Numbered from the stretch's first letter, positions 42,501 to 50,163 are shown. The stretch: 55,818 nt of DNA from Gluconobacter sp. Dm-62 (GCF_018256155.1 NZ_JAERLY010000017.1:1-55818), one strand, 5' to 3'. Notes: generated from the sequence alone by a model not told the origin. Translations and numbers: made by a program.

Positions 42501-44699
42501 CCACACGCCGGCCTCGACCCCGATCACCTCGGCGATGAAGCCCTCGATGTCGGCGGTTGGGATCCACGGCGCGCCCAGACGGGCTGTAATGTCACTCGGC
42601 CGCAGATCCTCGGGCTGGGCCTCTTCCAGCGCGGCCACGGTGCGGGCGAAGCGGGGATCAGTCTCAGCGGCCTTGCGGGCCTCCGCCAGCTTCGTGCGCA
42701 CCGCGCCTGACAGCGCCTCGTCGGCTGGCACCCAGACATCGCGTCCGGGCTGGCTGCGTCCGGCATCGAGGTAGATGGCACTGCCCAGCTCGGCGATGAC
42801 CTCGTCCTCGGACCGCCCCAGCAGTTCGGCAATGCGCGGGATCTCCACGACACCCGTCTCATGCAGGCAGACCGCAAGCGCGTCATGGGCGCTGTGCACC
42901 TCCGGCTCCAGCGTTGCCTGGATCACACGCTCGGAGAACAGCGGCCCCTGTGTGCCGACCTGCCGGTCCTCGTCGTACTCCTCAATCGAGCTGACCAGCC
43001 AGACGTCCGGATCGTCGTAGAAGGGCTGGAGGTTCGGACGCCGCTGCGTGATGCTCTCGTCCCCGGTCCTGGGATCAATGCGCGTGCTGGTCAGCGTCAG
43101 GTTGATCGGCCCGAACTGTCGCACAAAGGACTGATAGGCGCGCTTGAGGTCCGCCTGGAGCGCGCTGTAAGGCAGGTTCTCCACCTGGGCGCGCAGGACC
43201 GAACGGGCGGCATCACGGACCGGGATCAGGCCTTCGATGATACGCGCGTGCTTTTGGAAAATACCGTCCTTCTGCTCGCCTTTCTTGACCTTCACCGGCA
43301 CCGACTGGCCGTCAATGATCTGGTGCAGGGCCCCCTTCTCGATCAAGTAGCTGCCTTCCTTGAGGCTCGCCCCCTCCCCTGCCGTGCCGACATCCGCACG
43401 TCGGCTTTCCCGCAGCGCCTCGACGTCGAGCGTCTGCGGCACCGGGAAGCGTGCCAGCGCGGCGAGACGGAAGAGCGCGCTCGGCAGGGCGTCGTCGAGC
43501 ATCAGCATCGGGTTCGCCGCGCAGGTGTATTCCGGCCCGAACTGTCCGCTCGTCCAGCCGTGCCGACCGAGCACCTGCTGACCGTTCTCCGCAAAATAGC
43601 GGTTGATGCTGAGCGGTCCCTCCCCCTCGTCGGTGTCGGGCAGGTCCGCAACGTCCAGCCAGGCGGTGTCGCCCGGGCTGTCTCCGATCTCGCGACGGCG
43701 CAGGACCAGCACGTCCACGACCACGTCAGTCCCAGCATCATCGCGCATCGCGCCAGCCGGCAAGCGGACCGCCCCGACCAGGTCCGCCGTTTCGAACAGG
43801 TGCCGGCGTGCAGTGGCGTCGCGCTTGTCCATCGTCCAGCGTGACGTCACGAACAGACCCATGGCACCGGGGCGCAGGCGGGAGACGGAGCGTGCGATGA
43901 AGTAGTCATGCAGGGACAGGCCAAGCCGTCCCAGTTCGTCCGTGCCGCGCACCGTGCGGTTGCTGAACGGCGGGTTGCCGATGGCGAGGTCGAACTGCTC
44001 GGCAATCTTCGCCGTCGTGAAGTCTTCAGACCGCACCCACTGGTTCGGAAACAGCTTGCGGGCGATGCGGGCCGTCAGAGGGTCGTTCTCGATCGCCGTC
44101 CAGGCCGTCTTCGGGGCAAGTTTCTCTGGGATCGCGCCCATGAACAGACCCGTGCCACAGCCCGGCTCCAGCGCACGTCCGCCGCGGAACCCCATCTGCG
44201 CCACCAGATCCCACAGCGCGTGCACGATCAGTTCCGGCGTGTAATGGGCGTACTGCGTGGCCCGCGCCAGTCCGGCCCGCTCCTGCTGGCTCGTCAGCGT
44301 CTCAAGCTGCACCCCGATCTCTTCCCAGCCCTGACGGAAGGCTTCGCCCGGACGGGGGAACAGGCTGTTGGCCAGCTCCCCGGCTCCAAATCCCGTAAAC
44401 TTCGCCAGCAAAGCCTGCTCGGACGGCGTTGCATTGCGCCCCTCGGTCTCCAGTTCGGTCAGAAGACGGATGGCGGCAAGGTTGTCCCGTGCGCGCGCTT
44501 TCCAGCCCTGGGACAGGTCGCGTGTGCCACAGAGACGGAAGTCAATCTTTGGCGCGATAACCGGAGTGCTGGCGGCCTGCGCAACGACCTTTGCTGCCTC
44601 TTCAAGCGCCTTGTCTCCAGGCAGTTCACCCCAGAAAAGATTGGCGTTCGCGCCGCCGAGGGCGGATGTGTCGAAGAAGCTAAGCTGTGCCTTGCTCAT
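39558..44699 (-). CDS. Giant DNA methylase-helicase fusion
   Basis: 1713 residues. The N-terminal part holds an N6-adenine methyltransferase fold: SAM motif ALEPGCGTGLFMGAIPE (about 178-194) and catalytic NPPFSNR (about 240). A superfamily 2 helicase follows: MAHAVGSGKTFSM (about 876-888), ILVDEAQQFRKLSFG (about 1036-1050), WLVADIIQREGRIERQGNQN (about 1388-1407). The tail is a long acidic coiled coil. Such proteins are carried by large plasmids and phages and are thought to protect entering DNA or remodel it; modification of incoming DNA against restriction is the likeliest role. It is the largest gene here and is oriented for use from the transferred strand. Confidence 0.9.
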   Translation of the reverse strand: MSKAQLSFFDTSALGGANANLFWGELPGDKALEEAAKVVAQAASTPVIAPKIDFRLCGTRDLSQGWKARARDNLAAIRLLTELETEGRNATPSEQALLAKFTGFGAGELANSLFPRPGEAFRQGWEEIGVQLETLTSQQERAGLARATQYAHYTPELIVHALWDLVAQMGFRGGRALEPGCGTGLFMGAIPEKLAPKTAWTAIENDPLTARIARKLFPNQWVRSEDFTTAKIAEQFDLAIGNPPFSNRTVRGTDELGRLGLSLHDYFIARSVSRLRPGAMGLFVTSRWTMDKRDATARRHLFETADLVGAVRLPAGAMRDDAGTDVVVDVLVLRRREIGDSPGDTAWLDVADLPDTDEGEGPLSINRYFAENGQQVLGRHGWTSGQFGPEYTCAANPMLMLDDALPSALFRLAALARFPVPQTLDVEALRESRRADVGTAGEGASLKEGSYLIEKGALHQIIDGQSVPVKVKKGEQKDGIFQKHARIIEGLIPVRDAARSVLRAQVENLPYSALQADLKRAYQSFVRQFGPINLTLTSTRIDPRTGDESITQRRPNLQPFYDDPDVWLVSSIEEYDEDRQVGTQGPLFSERVIQATLEPEVHSAHDALAVCLHETGVVEIPRIAELLGRSEDEVIAELGSAIYLDAGRSQPGRDVWVPADEALSGAVRTKLAEARKAAETDPRFARTVAALEEAQPEDLRPSDITARLGAPWIPTADIEGFIAEVIGVEAGVWHTKEVASWTLDKGPFRGKAEATSVWGTERRPAGELIEDALNQAIPQIWDTWRDENGEHRQLNAQETEAAKEKLAAIKTSFQAWVWQDPERAERLVRLYNDTYNNLVPRAFDGSHLQLPGASTTIQLRAHQKRVVWRIIATGNTYMAHAVGSGKTFSMCAAIMEQRRLGLISKAMVVVPGHCLAQMAREFLMLYPTAKILVADETNFVKAKRQRFLARAATGQWDAIIITHDAFKFIPVETKFEQAMIEAQIASYESLLCEIDADDRISRKRIERMKEGMKAKLDGLASRKDDLVHLGEIGIDQILVDEAQQFRKLSFGTNQSSLKGVDPNGSGRAWDLYVKARYLSRLNPGRELIMASGSPITNTLGEMYNVQRFQQIDALIERGLHEFDAWAANFGETRTELELQPSGLYKPVTRFAEFVNVADLMAMYRHFADVVQQDDLRQYVKLPEIATGSRQIVVADSGPAFRDYQKELEARIKVIEERKGKPEKGQDIILSVINDARHAAIDLRFVRPSEDNDTSNKLNVMIARVFDIWKATSENRYTDPDTGKPYDLPGAVQMIFSDLGTEAALEKRGFSAYLWIRDELMRMGVPREQIAFMQHYKKSAAKQGLFRDLNSGRKRILIGSSATMGTGVNAQQRLIALHHLDVPWLVADIIQREGRIERQGNQNPVIQIYAYALKGSVDATNWQLLERKQRFLCLAMSGDRSIRRLEDIGESANQFAMAKALASGDERLMKKAGLEAELARLRRLKAAHYDDQFNVRRAIERAERDQRVAEAVIPKIRADIAKRQSTRGEAFQLVRKSDVLTERQDAGRWLMGQARTAKRAEQKGRWKLGEIGGFELVCETWGSTFMGETEWEATIAIVAEDRMIGIDFDHDTAPLGFIARIENTLLRFDSELADAQRLLAETERKLPGYRARDGMPFREAALLEEKEEEMAALEADLAEDTARREAEASEALAAMESLSVNDNGEEDEEAETAA

Positions 44700-44821
44700 G
44701 GGAATACTCCGGACAAGCGGCCGCGCCCGGTGCTGCGCTCGGCAGACCGGGTGGCCAGAAAAACTGAATGGTGGAACTGCGCGAGGGGCCGCGCCCGGCT
44801 CAGGCGTGCGGCATCAGGGGA

Positions 44822-45085
44822 TCAGAGCGGTCCGAACCGAAGGCTGATCTGCTCGCGTTCATTGTCGGAAAGGCGCGCGAGAGCCTCGCGATGGTATTCG
44901 GAACCGCAGCGCGCCTTCTGTGACACCCGCCACCAGGCGTGCTGGTCCGAACAGGTGACGCCTCGGATCTGGGTGTCCATGCTTTCGGGACCGCAGCCTT
45001 CGAGGATGGTCCAGCCTTCCTGATGGGCCTGAACCAGACTGAACTGCGACTGTGTATCTGGGGACGTAAGGGCCAAGCTCGGCAT
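44822..45085 (-). CDS. Small unrecognised protein before the methylase-helicase
   Basis: 87 residues starting MPSLALTSPDTQSQFSLVQA with AGGAG upstream. Acidic, with a helical end (YHREALARLSDNEREQISLR) and two cysteines (VTCSDQH, ARCGSEY). A hairpin module lies upstream. No family is recognised. Confidence 0.65.
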   Translation of the reverse strand: MPSLALTSPDTQSQFSLVQAHQEGWTILEGCGPESMDTQIRGVTCSDQHAWWRVSQKARCGSEYHREALARLSDNEREQISLRFGPL

Positions 45086-45135
45086 CGTCGTCTTTCTCCT
45101 TTCCTGACCCTCTCCGGCAACCGCGGCGTCGTGCT

Positions 45136-45292
45136 GGGGGGCAAGGGCGACGCGCCAGCGTCGGGACCGCCCGGCCCGCAGCGCCAGCGAGGACACGGAC
45201 GGACCCACCCCTTGCCGCACAGGGCGATCCCGTGGTGCCCCCCTTCTTCCCTTCCCTCTTTTTCTTTTTTCTTTTTTCTTTTGCTTTCGGCT
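45136..45292 (-). promoter_or_regulatory. Structured leader module with long pyrimidine tract
   Basis: GGCAAGGG (45140-45147) pairs with CCCTTGCC (45209-45216). Inside, GACGC-GCCA-GCGTC forms a hairpin (about 45149-45162). The + strand tract 45238-45292 is almost pure pyrimidine. Core sequence is shared with 35088-35152. It lies 51 bp upstream of the 87-residue protein gene; the rightward MucR-type gene begins on its other side. Confidence 0.7.
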
Positions 45293-45428
45293 CTTCTGCA
45301 GGTCGGAAAAAAACCATGCGGCAAGTGTGAAGACGCTGTTAACCGGAGTAATGTATTGTCGTGGCTGACTTGCAGTCACCGTTCACAGAAACGATTTACA
45401 GCTCACCATCATTACACTGAGGGATTTC

Positions 45429-45926
45429 ATGACTGACCTGACACCCGCCACAGAGCCCCCTCACTCTGACCTGCGTTCCCTGACGGCCGAAATCGTGGCC
45501 GCCTATCTCTCAAGAAACGATGTCGCGCCCGATGGGCTCCCGGGCCTGATCCGTTCCGTCCACACGGCCCTGACCGTTCCGGCGGTCTCCGAGGCTGCGG
45601 CCGAAGAGGCGCCAGTTCCCGTGGTCAATCCGAAGAAGTCGGTTTTCCCGGACTACATCATCTGTCTGGAAGACGGGAAAAAGCTGAAGATGCTCCGTCG
45701 TCATCTCAAAACGGCGTACAACATGACGCCTGATGAATACCGCGCCCGCTGGGGTCTGCCCCCGGAGTATCCGATGGTCGCTCCCGGCTATTCCGCACAG
45801 CGCGCAGCTCTTGCCCGGGAAATCGGCCTGGGCTCCAGAACCCGCGCTTCTGCGCCTCAGGAAGAAGACCTCCCTCCGGTAAAGAAGCTCCCCGAAAAAC
45901 GGCGGGGCCGTCCGGCCCGCGCCTGA
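45429..45926 (+). CDS. Ros/MucR family transcriptional regulator
   Basis: 165 residues. The zinc-finger region (FPDYIICLEDGKKLKMLRRH, then LKTAYNMTPDEYRARWGLPP, about 78-115) is the family signature; the tail RRGRPARA is also typical. Ros/MucR proteins are alphaproteobacterial repressors acting on AT-rich promoters, including plasmid transfer genes. It is one of only two rightward genes in the leading block and could silence the AT-rich promoters here once the plasmid is double-stranded. Its own upstream region (45318-45428) is AT-rich. Confidence 0.92.
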   Translation: MTDLTPATEPPHSDLRSLTAEIVAAYLSRNDVAPDGLPGLIRSVHTALTVPAVSEAAAEEAPVPVVNPKKSVFPDYIICLEDGKKLKMLRRHLKTAYNMTPDEYRARWGLPPEYPMVAPGYSAQRAALAREIGLGSRTRASAPQEEDLPPVKKLPEKRRGRPARA

Positions 45927-45928
45927 AA

Positions 45929-46900
45929 CTAGAGGGGCCCTCCTCCGTTACCGAAGGCACCGGCCGGGAGAGTCCAGTTTTCTGTCAGAACCGTCTGTAA
46001 CGGGCGGTCTGACAGGCAGGCTGCGACCAGATCGGGCCGCGACCGGGCCGCTTCATAAACCGTCCCTTCGGACGACAGCTGCGCGAGCCCCCTGTCACGT
46101 TTGATCGTGCAGCCGAAGTCTTTTTCATATCCAACCAGTTTCGCAAACCGGTTCGCATCCATCCATTTCAGGGTGGCGAACTGGTCTGCATTGCCGAAGA
46201 TGCAGAACGCGCAGGACAGGCGCGAAAATCCAACCTGATATGGATAGGCTGGCATGACGCGCCAGCGCTCCAGGATCGCCCAGACCTCTGCTTCGGACCA
46301 CTGATGTACCGGCCTCCAGTGATCGACATGGCGACGACGACGCGTCCCGTTTCTCGTGTCGGTACGGTGAGGCTCAAAGGCCGCATATCGAGCCCGTGCG
46401 GGACTCTCTTCAGCACGCTCGCCTGTCACGACCAGGGTACGGCGGTTGAGGAACCGGTCCTGTCCGCGAACGGCACGATCGGCTACGTCGACTTTGAGGC
46501 TTGCCGAACACCAGCGCACGGAGAGGCTGGCCGAGACCTGGGGAAAGCGCAGCCGGGTTCCGTTCTGGCCCTCCCCGCCGGCGACGACGCGCCCCTCCGG
46601 GGTCTCGAAGACCACGGGCGCGGTCGGCATATCGTGGCGCAGCATCTCGCGCTCGAAGCCACCCTCTCGCCAGGACCGATAGAGTGGCAGTCCGAAGTCG
46701 CGAGCCAGGGCTTCGACATACGGAGCAGTGGAGGGCCAGTCCATGAAGGATCCCCCCTCCCCGTCCACATCGTGGTGCCACAACTCGATGCGTTCGGCCG
46801 GAGCACCGGCTTCCAGCAGGGCGAGCAGACAGGCCGTGCCATCCTTGCCTCCCGACACTGCGACAATGATGCTGTCATAGGACGCGAGATCCGGGCTCAT
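45929..46900 (-). CDS. PAPS-reductase/DndC-like PP-loop protein
   Basis: 323 residues. The PP-loop VAVSGGKDGTACLLALLEAG (about 14-33) binds ATP; RWCSASLKVDV (about 143-153) and SCAFCIFGN (about 248-256) provide cysteines of a possible iron-sulfur cluster. The fold is shared by PAPS reductase and DndC, the DNA-phosphorothioation sulfurtransferase. Plasmid and phage members have no settled role. No other sulfate-assimilation gene is nearby, so modification of DNA or tRNA, or anti-defence, seems likelier than sulfur metabolism. Its start overlaps the zinc-finger gene (ATGA). Confidence 0.82.
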   Translation of the reverse strand: MSPDLASYDSIIVAVSGGKDGTACLLALLEAGAPAERIELWHHDVDGEGGSFMDWPSTAPYVEALARDFGLPLYRSWREGGFEREMLRHDMPTAPVVFETPEGRVVAGGEGQNGTRLRFPQVSASLSVRWCSASLKVDVADRAVRGQDRFLNRRTLVVTGERAEESPARARYAAFEPHRTDTRNGTRRRRHVDHWRPVHQWSEAEVWAILERWRVMPAYPYQVGFSRLSCAFCIFGNADQFATLKWMDANRFAKLVGYEKDFGCTIKRDRGLAQLSSEGTVYEAARSRPDLVAACLSDRPLQTVLTENWTLPAGAFGNGGGPL

Positions 46901-47274
46901 GATGTCCACCGACTGACCGGGGCGCCTGTCCGCACAGAGCGGCACATCAGGGCGTGGGCGATCGGGCGCTCCCGCAGCAGCAGCGGCTTTTCGTGGCGAC
47001 CGTCCCAGGTCAGTCCCTCACAACGTGTCAGCAGCTCCATCTGGACCGCCGCTTCGTCGCGACAGGCGCACACACGCTCATTGCCACCTGATCTGCGGCG
47101 GCACGGCTCATCCGCAGGTCCACCGCAGCCCGTGCAGGCAATCGTGAGTGCGGGATCGCCGTCCTCCCAGTGCATGTTACAGCGGCGGCAGGTTGTAGGC
47201 TCCTGCGTGTCGGTCCAGCGCATCGGAGGCCGGCCACGGGGGGTTGGGATATAGGGAAACTGGTAGCGTCGCAT
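46897..47274 (-). CDS. Zinc-finger protein coupled to the PAPS-reductase-like gene
   Basis: 125 residues with two cysteine clusters: CRRCNMHW (about 29-36) and CTGCGGPADEPCRRRSGG, then CACRDEA (about 47-75). The second resembles the CxxC...G-x-PC zinc-binding unit of small phage and plasmid proteins. It is first in a two-gene unit and has a hairpin module upstream, so it is probably also a leading-region gene. Confidence 0.7.
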   Translation of the reverse strand: MRRYQFPYIPTPRGRPPMRWTDTQEPTTCRRCNMHWEDGDPALTIACTGCGGPADEPCRRRSGGNERVCACRDEAAVQMELLTRCEGLTWDGRHEKPLLLRERPIAHALMCRSVRTGAPVSRWTS

Positions 47275-47317
47275 GATGCTCGATCCATCTCTGATTCTTC
47301 AAACATCCTTGCGACGA

Positions 47318-47503
47318 CCTTTCGGGCGACCGGGGTGCAACAGTGCCGCGCAGCGGCAGGATCGGCGTCATCCGGACCCACGCGCAGGCGGCGCAGCCGG
47401 CGAGCATGGGGAGGACGGACGGCGACCCACCTGTTGCGGCGCGGGCGACCGAAAGGCAGCGCCTTATTCTCCCTTCTTTTCTACAGTTCTCCCTTCCTCC
47501 TCG
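47318..47503 (-). promoter_or_regulatory. Structured leader module at the right end of the leading block
   Basis: CCTTTCGG (47318-47325) pairs with CCGAAAGG (47449-47456); after an internal loop GCAACAG (47337-47343) pairs with CTGTTGC (47431-47437). Directly inside is the hairpin TGCCGC-GCA-GCGGCA (47344-47358). A pyrimidine-rich + strand stretch follows (47464-47503). It precedes the zinc-finger gene. Confidence 0.7.
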
Positions 47504-47560
47504 CCGCTCACAGAGTGAGATGACCCGCGACGTTGGGCAATAGCCATGAGGCTCTGGTAG

Positions 47561-47830
47561 CCGCTACCGAGCTATAACGGATAGCCGCTACCCACAGACT
47601 ACCGCAGGGAAGGGATCTCCCCCCGGCCTCCATATCTTCCGGTCCGCTACCCGCTACCGAGCTATAACGGATAGCCGCTACCCACAGACTACCGCAGGGA
47701 AGGGATCTCCCCCCGGCCTTCGGCTCTTCCAGTCCGCTACCCGCTACCGAGCTATAATGGATAGCCGCTACCCACGGACTACCGCAGAGACGGGATCTCT
47801 CCCCAGCCTCCGGATCTTCCAGTCCGATAC
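47561..47830. repeat. Three 90-bp tandem repeats (centromere candidate)
   Basis: Copies start at 47561, 47651 and 47741 and begin CCGCTACCGAGCTATAACGG. Each carries CCGCTACC at offsets 0 and about 23. Because 90 is a multiple of three, long open frames run through them. Position upstream of parA and the repeated short word fit a parS/centromere array. Confidence 0.8.
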
Positions 47831-47844
47831 CCAAAAGACGAGAG

Positions 47845-47922
47845 GGTAGCGGCTATCTTGTCGGTAGCGGCTACGTCTCGGCTATCCGCTATCTTGACGG
47901 TAGCGGGTAGCATATATATATC
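47845..47922 (+). promoter_or_regulatory. parA promoter with inverted GGTAGCGG sites
   Basis: GGTAGCGG, the complement of the repeat word, occurs at 47845, 47863 and 47899. TTGACG (47894-47899), a 17-nt spacer and TATATC (47917-47922) form a promoter with the third site inside its spacer, which predicts autorepression by the Par proteins. Confidence 0.65.
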
Positions 47923-47979
47923 CAGCATAGTTCACAGGCTTAGTTCCAGCTACGGCACGATCTCTGGAAGGAAACAAAA

Positions 47980-48657
47980 ATGCCGATCATTGTGTTTGCG
48001 AGCAGCAAGGGAGGCGTAGGTAAGACGACCTCTGCATTGACACTGGCCTCGGTGCTCGCCGCTAATGAGGTAAAAACAACATTGGTCGACGCCGATCCCA
48101 ATGCTCCTCTCTGCCGATGGGCAGAAAGGTTTCCCGATGCGGTTCCTGCCGCCCTGACGGTGGTATCTGCTTTGGGAAGTGACGTTGCGGAGGTCGTCGA
48201 CAATGCGTCTGATCCTTTCGTCATTGTCGATCTCGAAGGAAGCAAAAACGTCGAGGTCAGTGTTGGCTTAGGGCGGGCTGATCTCGCGCTAATCCCTATG
48301 AAGGGAAGTCAATTAGATGCGGACGAGGCTGCCAGCATTATCAAGCTCATCAAGAGGCAAGAAACCGTATTCAAACGAACCATACCTTTTCGAGTATTCT
48401 TCGCACAAACATCTCCGATTATCACCGACAAGGGCATGCGCGAGATCAAACAGCAGCTCGATGAAAACGGTATTCCCATGATGGGTACTTCGTTGGTTGA
48501 GAGGTCTGCATTTAAAGCACCATTTCGCCTGGGTGGCACAATTTACGATCTGTCACCTAAGGAGGTTCGCAACCCGGCTGTAGCTATCGAGAACGCTGAA
48601 GCATTCGCAACGGAGGTTCGGGACGTGCTCGTACAAACAGCCGAACAGCACGCTTGA
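47980..48657 (+). CDS. parA: ParA family partition ATPase
   Basis: 225 residues, the short type without an N-terminal helix-turn-helix (type Ib). Deviant Walker A SSKGGVGKTTSA (K10 and K15), Walker A' VDADPN (about 37-42) and the middle motif FVIVDLEGS. It positions plasmid copies on the nucleoid together with its small partner and the repeats upstream. GGAAGGA precedes the ATG. Confidence 0.95.
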   Translation: MPIIVFASSKGGVGKTTSALTLASVLAANEVKTTLVDADPNAPLCRWAERFPDAVPAALTVVSALGSDVAEVVDNASDPFVIVDLEGSKNVEVSVGLGRADLALIPMKGSQLDADEAASIIKLIKRQETVFKRTIPFRVFFAQTSPIITDKGMREIKQQLDENGIPMMGTSLVERSAFKAPFRLGGTIYDLSPKEVRNPAVAIENAEAFATEVRDVLVQTAEQHA

Positions 48658-48673
48658 GATGGAGTAAGTGACG

Positions 48674-48985
48674 ATGGATGAACCACGGAAGGCGGCTAGA
48701 ATCGATTTCGGTGCAGCTGTTGACTCAATTACGCCGCGCCGCCCGAAAATCGATAAGAGTACAACCTCAGCCGCGATTGCGGATGCCGCACAGGCGGGCT
48801 TCACAGGCAGATCAGATAAGGTAAACATTGACGGCCGTTCCCTGAGAAAAAGCGGGCGGACAGCACAACTAAACATCAAGCTTCGTCCCGAAACTAAGGC
48901 TCAGTTTTTAGAGCGAGCTCAGGCATTTCCGAATACGGAAGACTTTGTCCGTCATCTACTAAGCCTTCTCAACGGATCAGAGTAA
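48674..48985 (+). CDS. Small ParB/ParG-like centromere-binding protein
   Basis: 103 residues from the ATG at 48674 (GGAG nine bases upstream); a GTG at 48668 is also possible. The flexible basic N-terminal half ends in a ribbon-helix-helix-like C-terminus (RTAQLNIKLRPETKAQFLER, about 63-82). Directly downstream of parA, it should bind the 47.6-47.9 kb repeats and control the operon. Confidence 0.8.
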   Translation: MDEPRKAARIDFGAAVDSITPRRPKIDKSTTSAAIADAAQAGFTGRSDKVNIDGRSLRKSGRTAQLNIKLRPETKAQFLERAQAFPNTEDFVRHLLSLLNGSE

Positions 48986-49015
48986 GCCGAAGAGGAGAGG
49001 GAGCTGGAAAAGCAG

Positions 49016-49195
49016 GGCTTCAAAAGTGCACACTTACAGCCCCTCCCTTTGCAGGGCTTCAAAAGTGCACGGTTAGCCTGTCCGCACCTACATACAGGCG
49101 CGCCGTGAGAAGTTTTTAGGAATGGCAGAGAGGCAGGCTTCAAAAGTGCACGTCAATGGGAAGCAAAACCGCTGGCAGTGGCTTCAAAAGTGCAC
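49016..49195 (+). repeat. Iterons, left group (4 copies)
   Basis: GGCTTCAAAAGTGCAC at 49016, 49055, 49136 and 49180, all in the same orientation, between the parB-like gene and the 3' end of repA. These are RepA-binding direct repeats of a theta replication origin. Confidence 0.9.
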
Positions 49196-49210
49196 GGCAC
49201 AAAACAGATC

Positions 49211-50140
49211 CTACAGCTTTAAGCTTATCGCTTTTTTTCCAACAGGGGGCTGACCTGGGTATAGTATAATTCCTTTGCCATCATCCTGTTCAAGGACCTT
49301 CGCAGCAGGGTAAACCGCTAATGCAAGCTGTAGGTTAGGCAAGAAACGGGCTTTAAAATTCTTTAATTGCCCGAAATTTAGGCCGAATTGTGCCTTCAGC
49401 CCATGCCAAGTTATAGAAGTGGGCCGACTAAGGGAATGTAACCGGTATGCAAGCCATGAATAGATATCCAGAGCCATACTGTTATTACTTAGAGCCCTGA
49501 TTGCTGCCTCGTCGAGCGGCACCGGATGACGACGAAGACCATCAAAAAATCCCTCTGATAAGCGGGCCATGTGCATGTAGGTCTCGTTGTCGCCCTCTGC
49601 AGAGGGATCCATGAAAACGGCGGAATCCATGATATTTTGGTTAGTCAGACCTACAGTTCCGCCTCTCTTCACTTCAAAAGACAAACGAGACCTTGATATT
49701 CGCTCCATTTGATCGCGGACGATCTGAAGGTTCTTACCGCCAATGGGGATATTCATTCTTCCCATCCAAGCACGAAGACTTTTGCCGAGCTCAATATCTC
49801 TTGAGTTTGTCCTGATGGCTTCTGACTGTAGATATATGAGTATTAAACGGGCTCGGCTACCGTATGGCACGCCTACAGGTACCGGTTCTCCTGCAGCGCC
49901 CCGTTTCATTCCTGGTTCAATAATCAGGCAGACTTGGTCGCTCTCGAGCTGCCATCCTTTATGATCAGCTAATCGCCGGTGCGGCAATGCAGCCTGACAC
50001 CAGCCGGAGTACAGAAACCCTACGCCATTTTGCTCGTCAGCCATGTATGCTGCGGCGGCCTCAACGACCTGACGATCAATATCAAGTTGGAGCGCGGCCT
50101 GCCGACCGTTGTCCTGCAAGATTTTGTGTAGGGTTTGCAT
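49211..50140 (-). CDS. repA: RepA replication initiator
   Basis: 309 residues from the ATG at 50140 (GGAGAG upstream; a GTG at 50143 is the alternative). It fits the plasmid RepA family of alphaproteobacteria (LHRRLADHKGW-like start region, then VGVPYGSRARLILIYLQSEA and SRSRLSFEVKRGG, ending with YPAAKVLEQDDGKGIILYPG). It would bind the iterons to open the origin and, through the inverted iteron by its promoter, repress itself. Unusually, iterons lie on both sides of the gene. Confidence 0.92.
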   Translation of the reverse strand: MQTLHKILQDNGRQAALQLDIDRQVVEAAAAYMADEQNGVGFLYSGWCQAALPHRRLADHKGWQLESDQVCLIIEPGMKRGAAGEPVPVGVPYGSRARLILIYLQSEAIRTNSRDIELGKSLRAWMGRMNIPIGGKNLQIVRDQMERISRSRLSFEVKRGGTVGLTNQNIMDSAVFMDPSAEGDNETYMHMARLSEGFFDGLRRHPVPLDEAAIRALSNNSMALDIYSWLAYRLHSLSRPTSITWHGLKAQFGLNFGQLKNFKARFLPNLQLALAVYPAAKVLEQDDGKGIILYPGQPPVGKKAISLKL

Positions 50141-50163
50141 CACCGTCTCTCCGCTTAGTTTTG

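Noticed and set aside
47508-47834. 108-codon leftward open frame through the tandem repeats
   Set aside because: The repeat unit is 90 bp, so any frame without a stop in one unit stays open in all; no ribosome-binding site, and it lies in the likely centromere.
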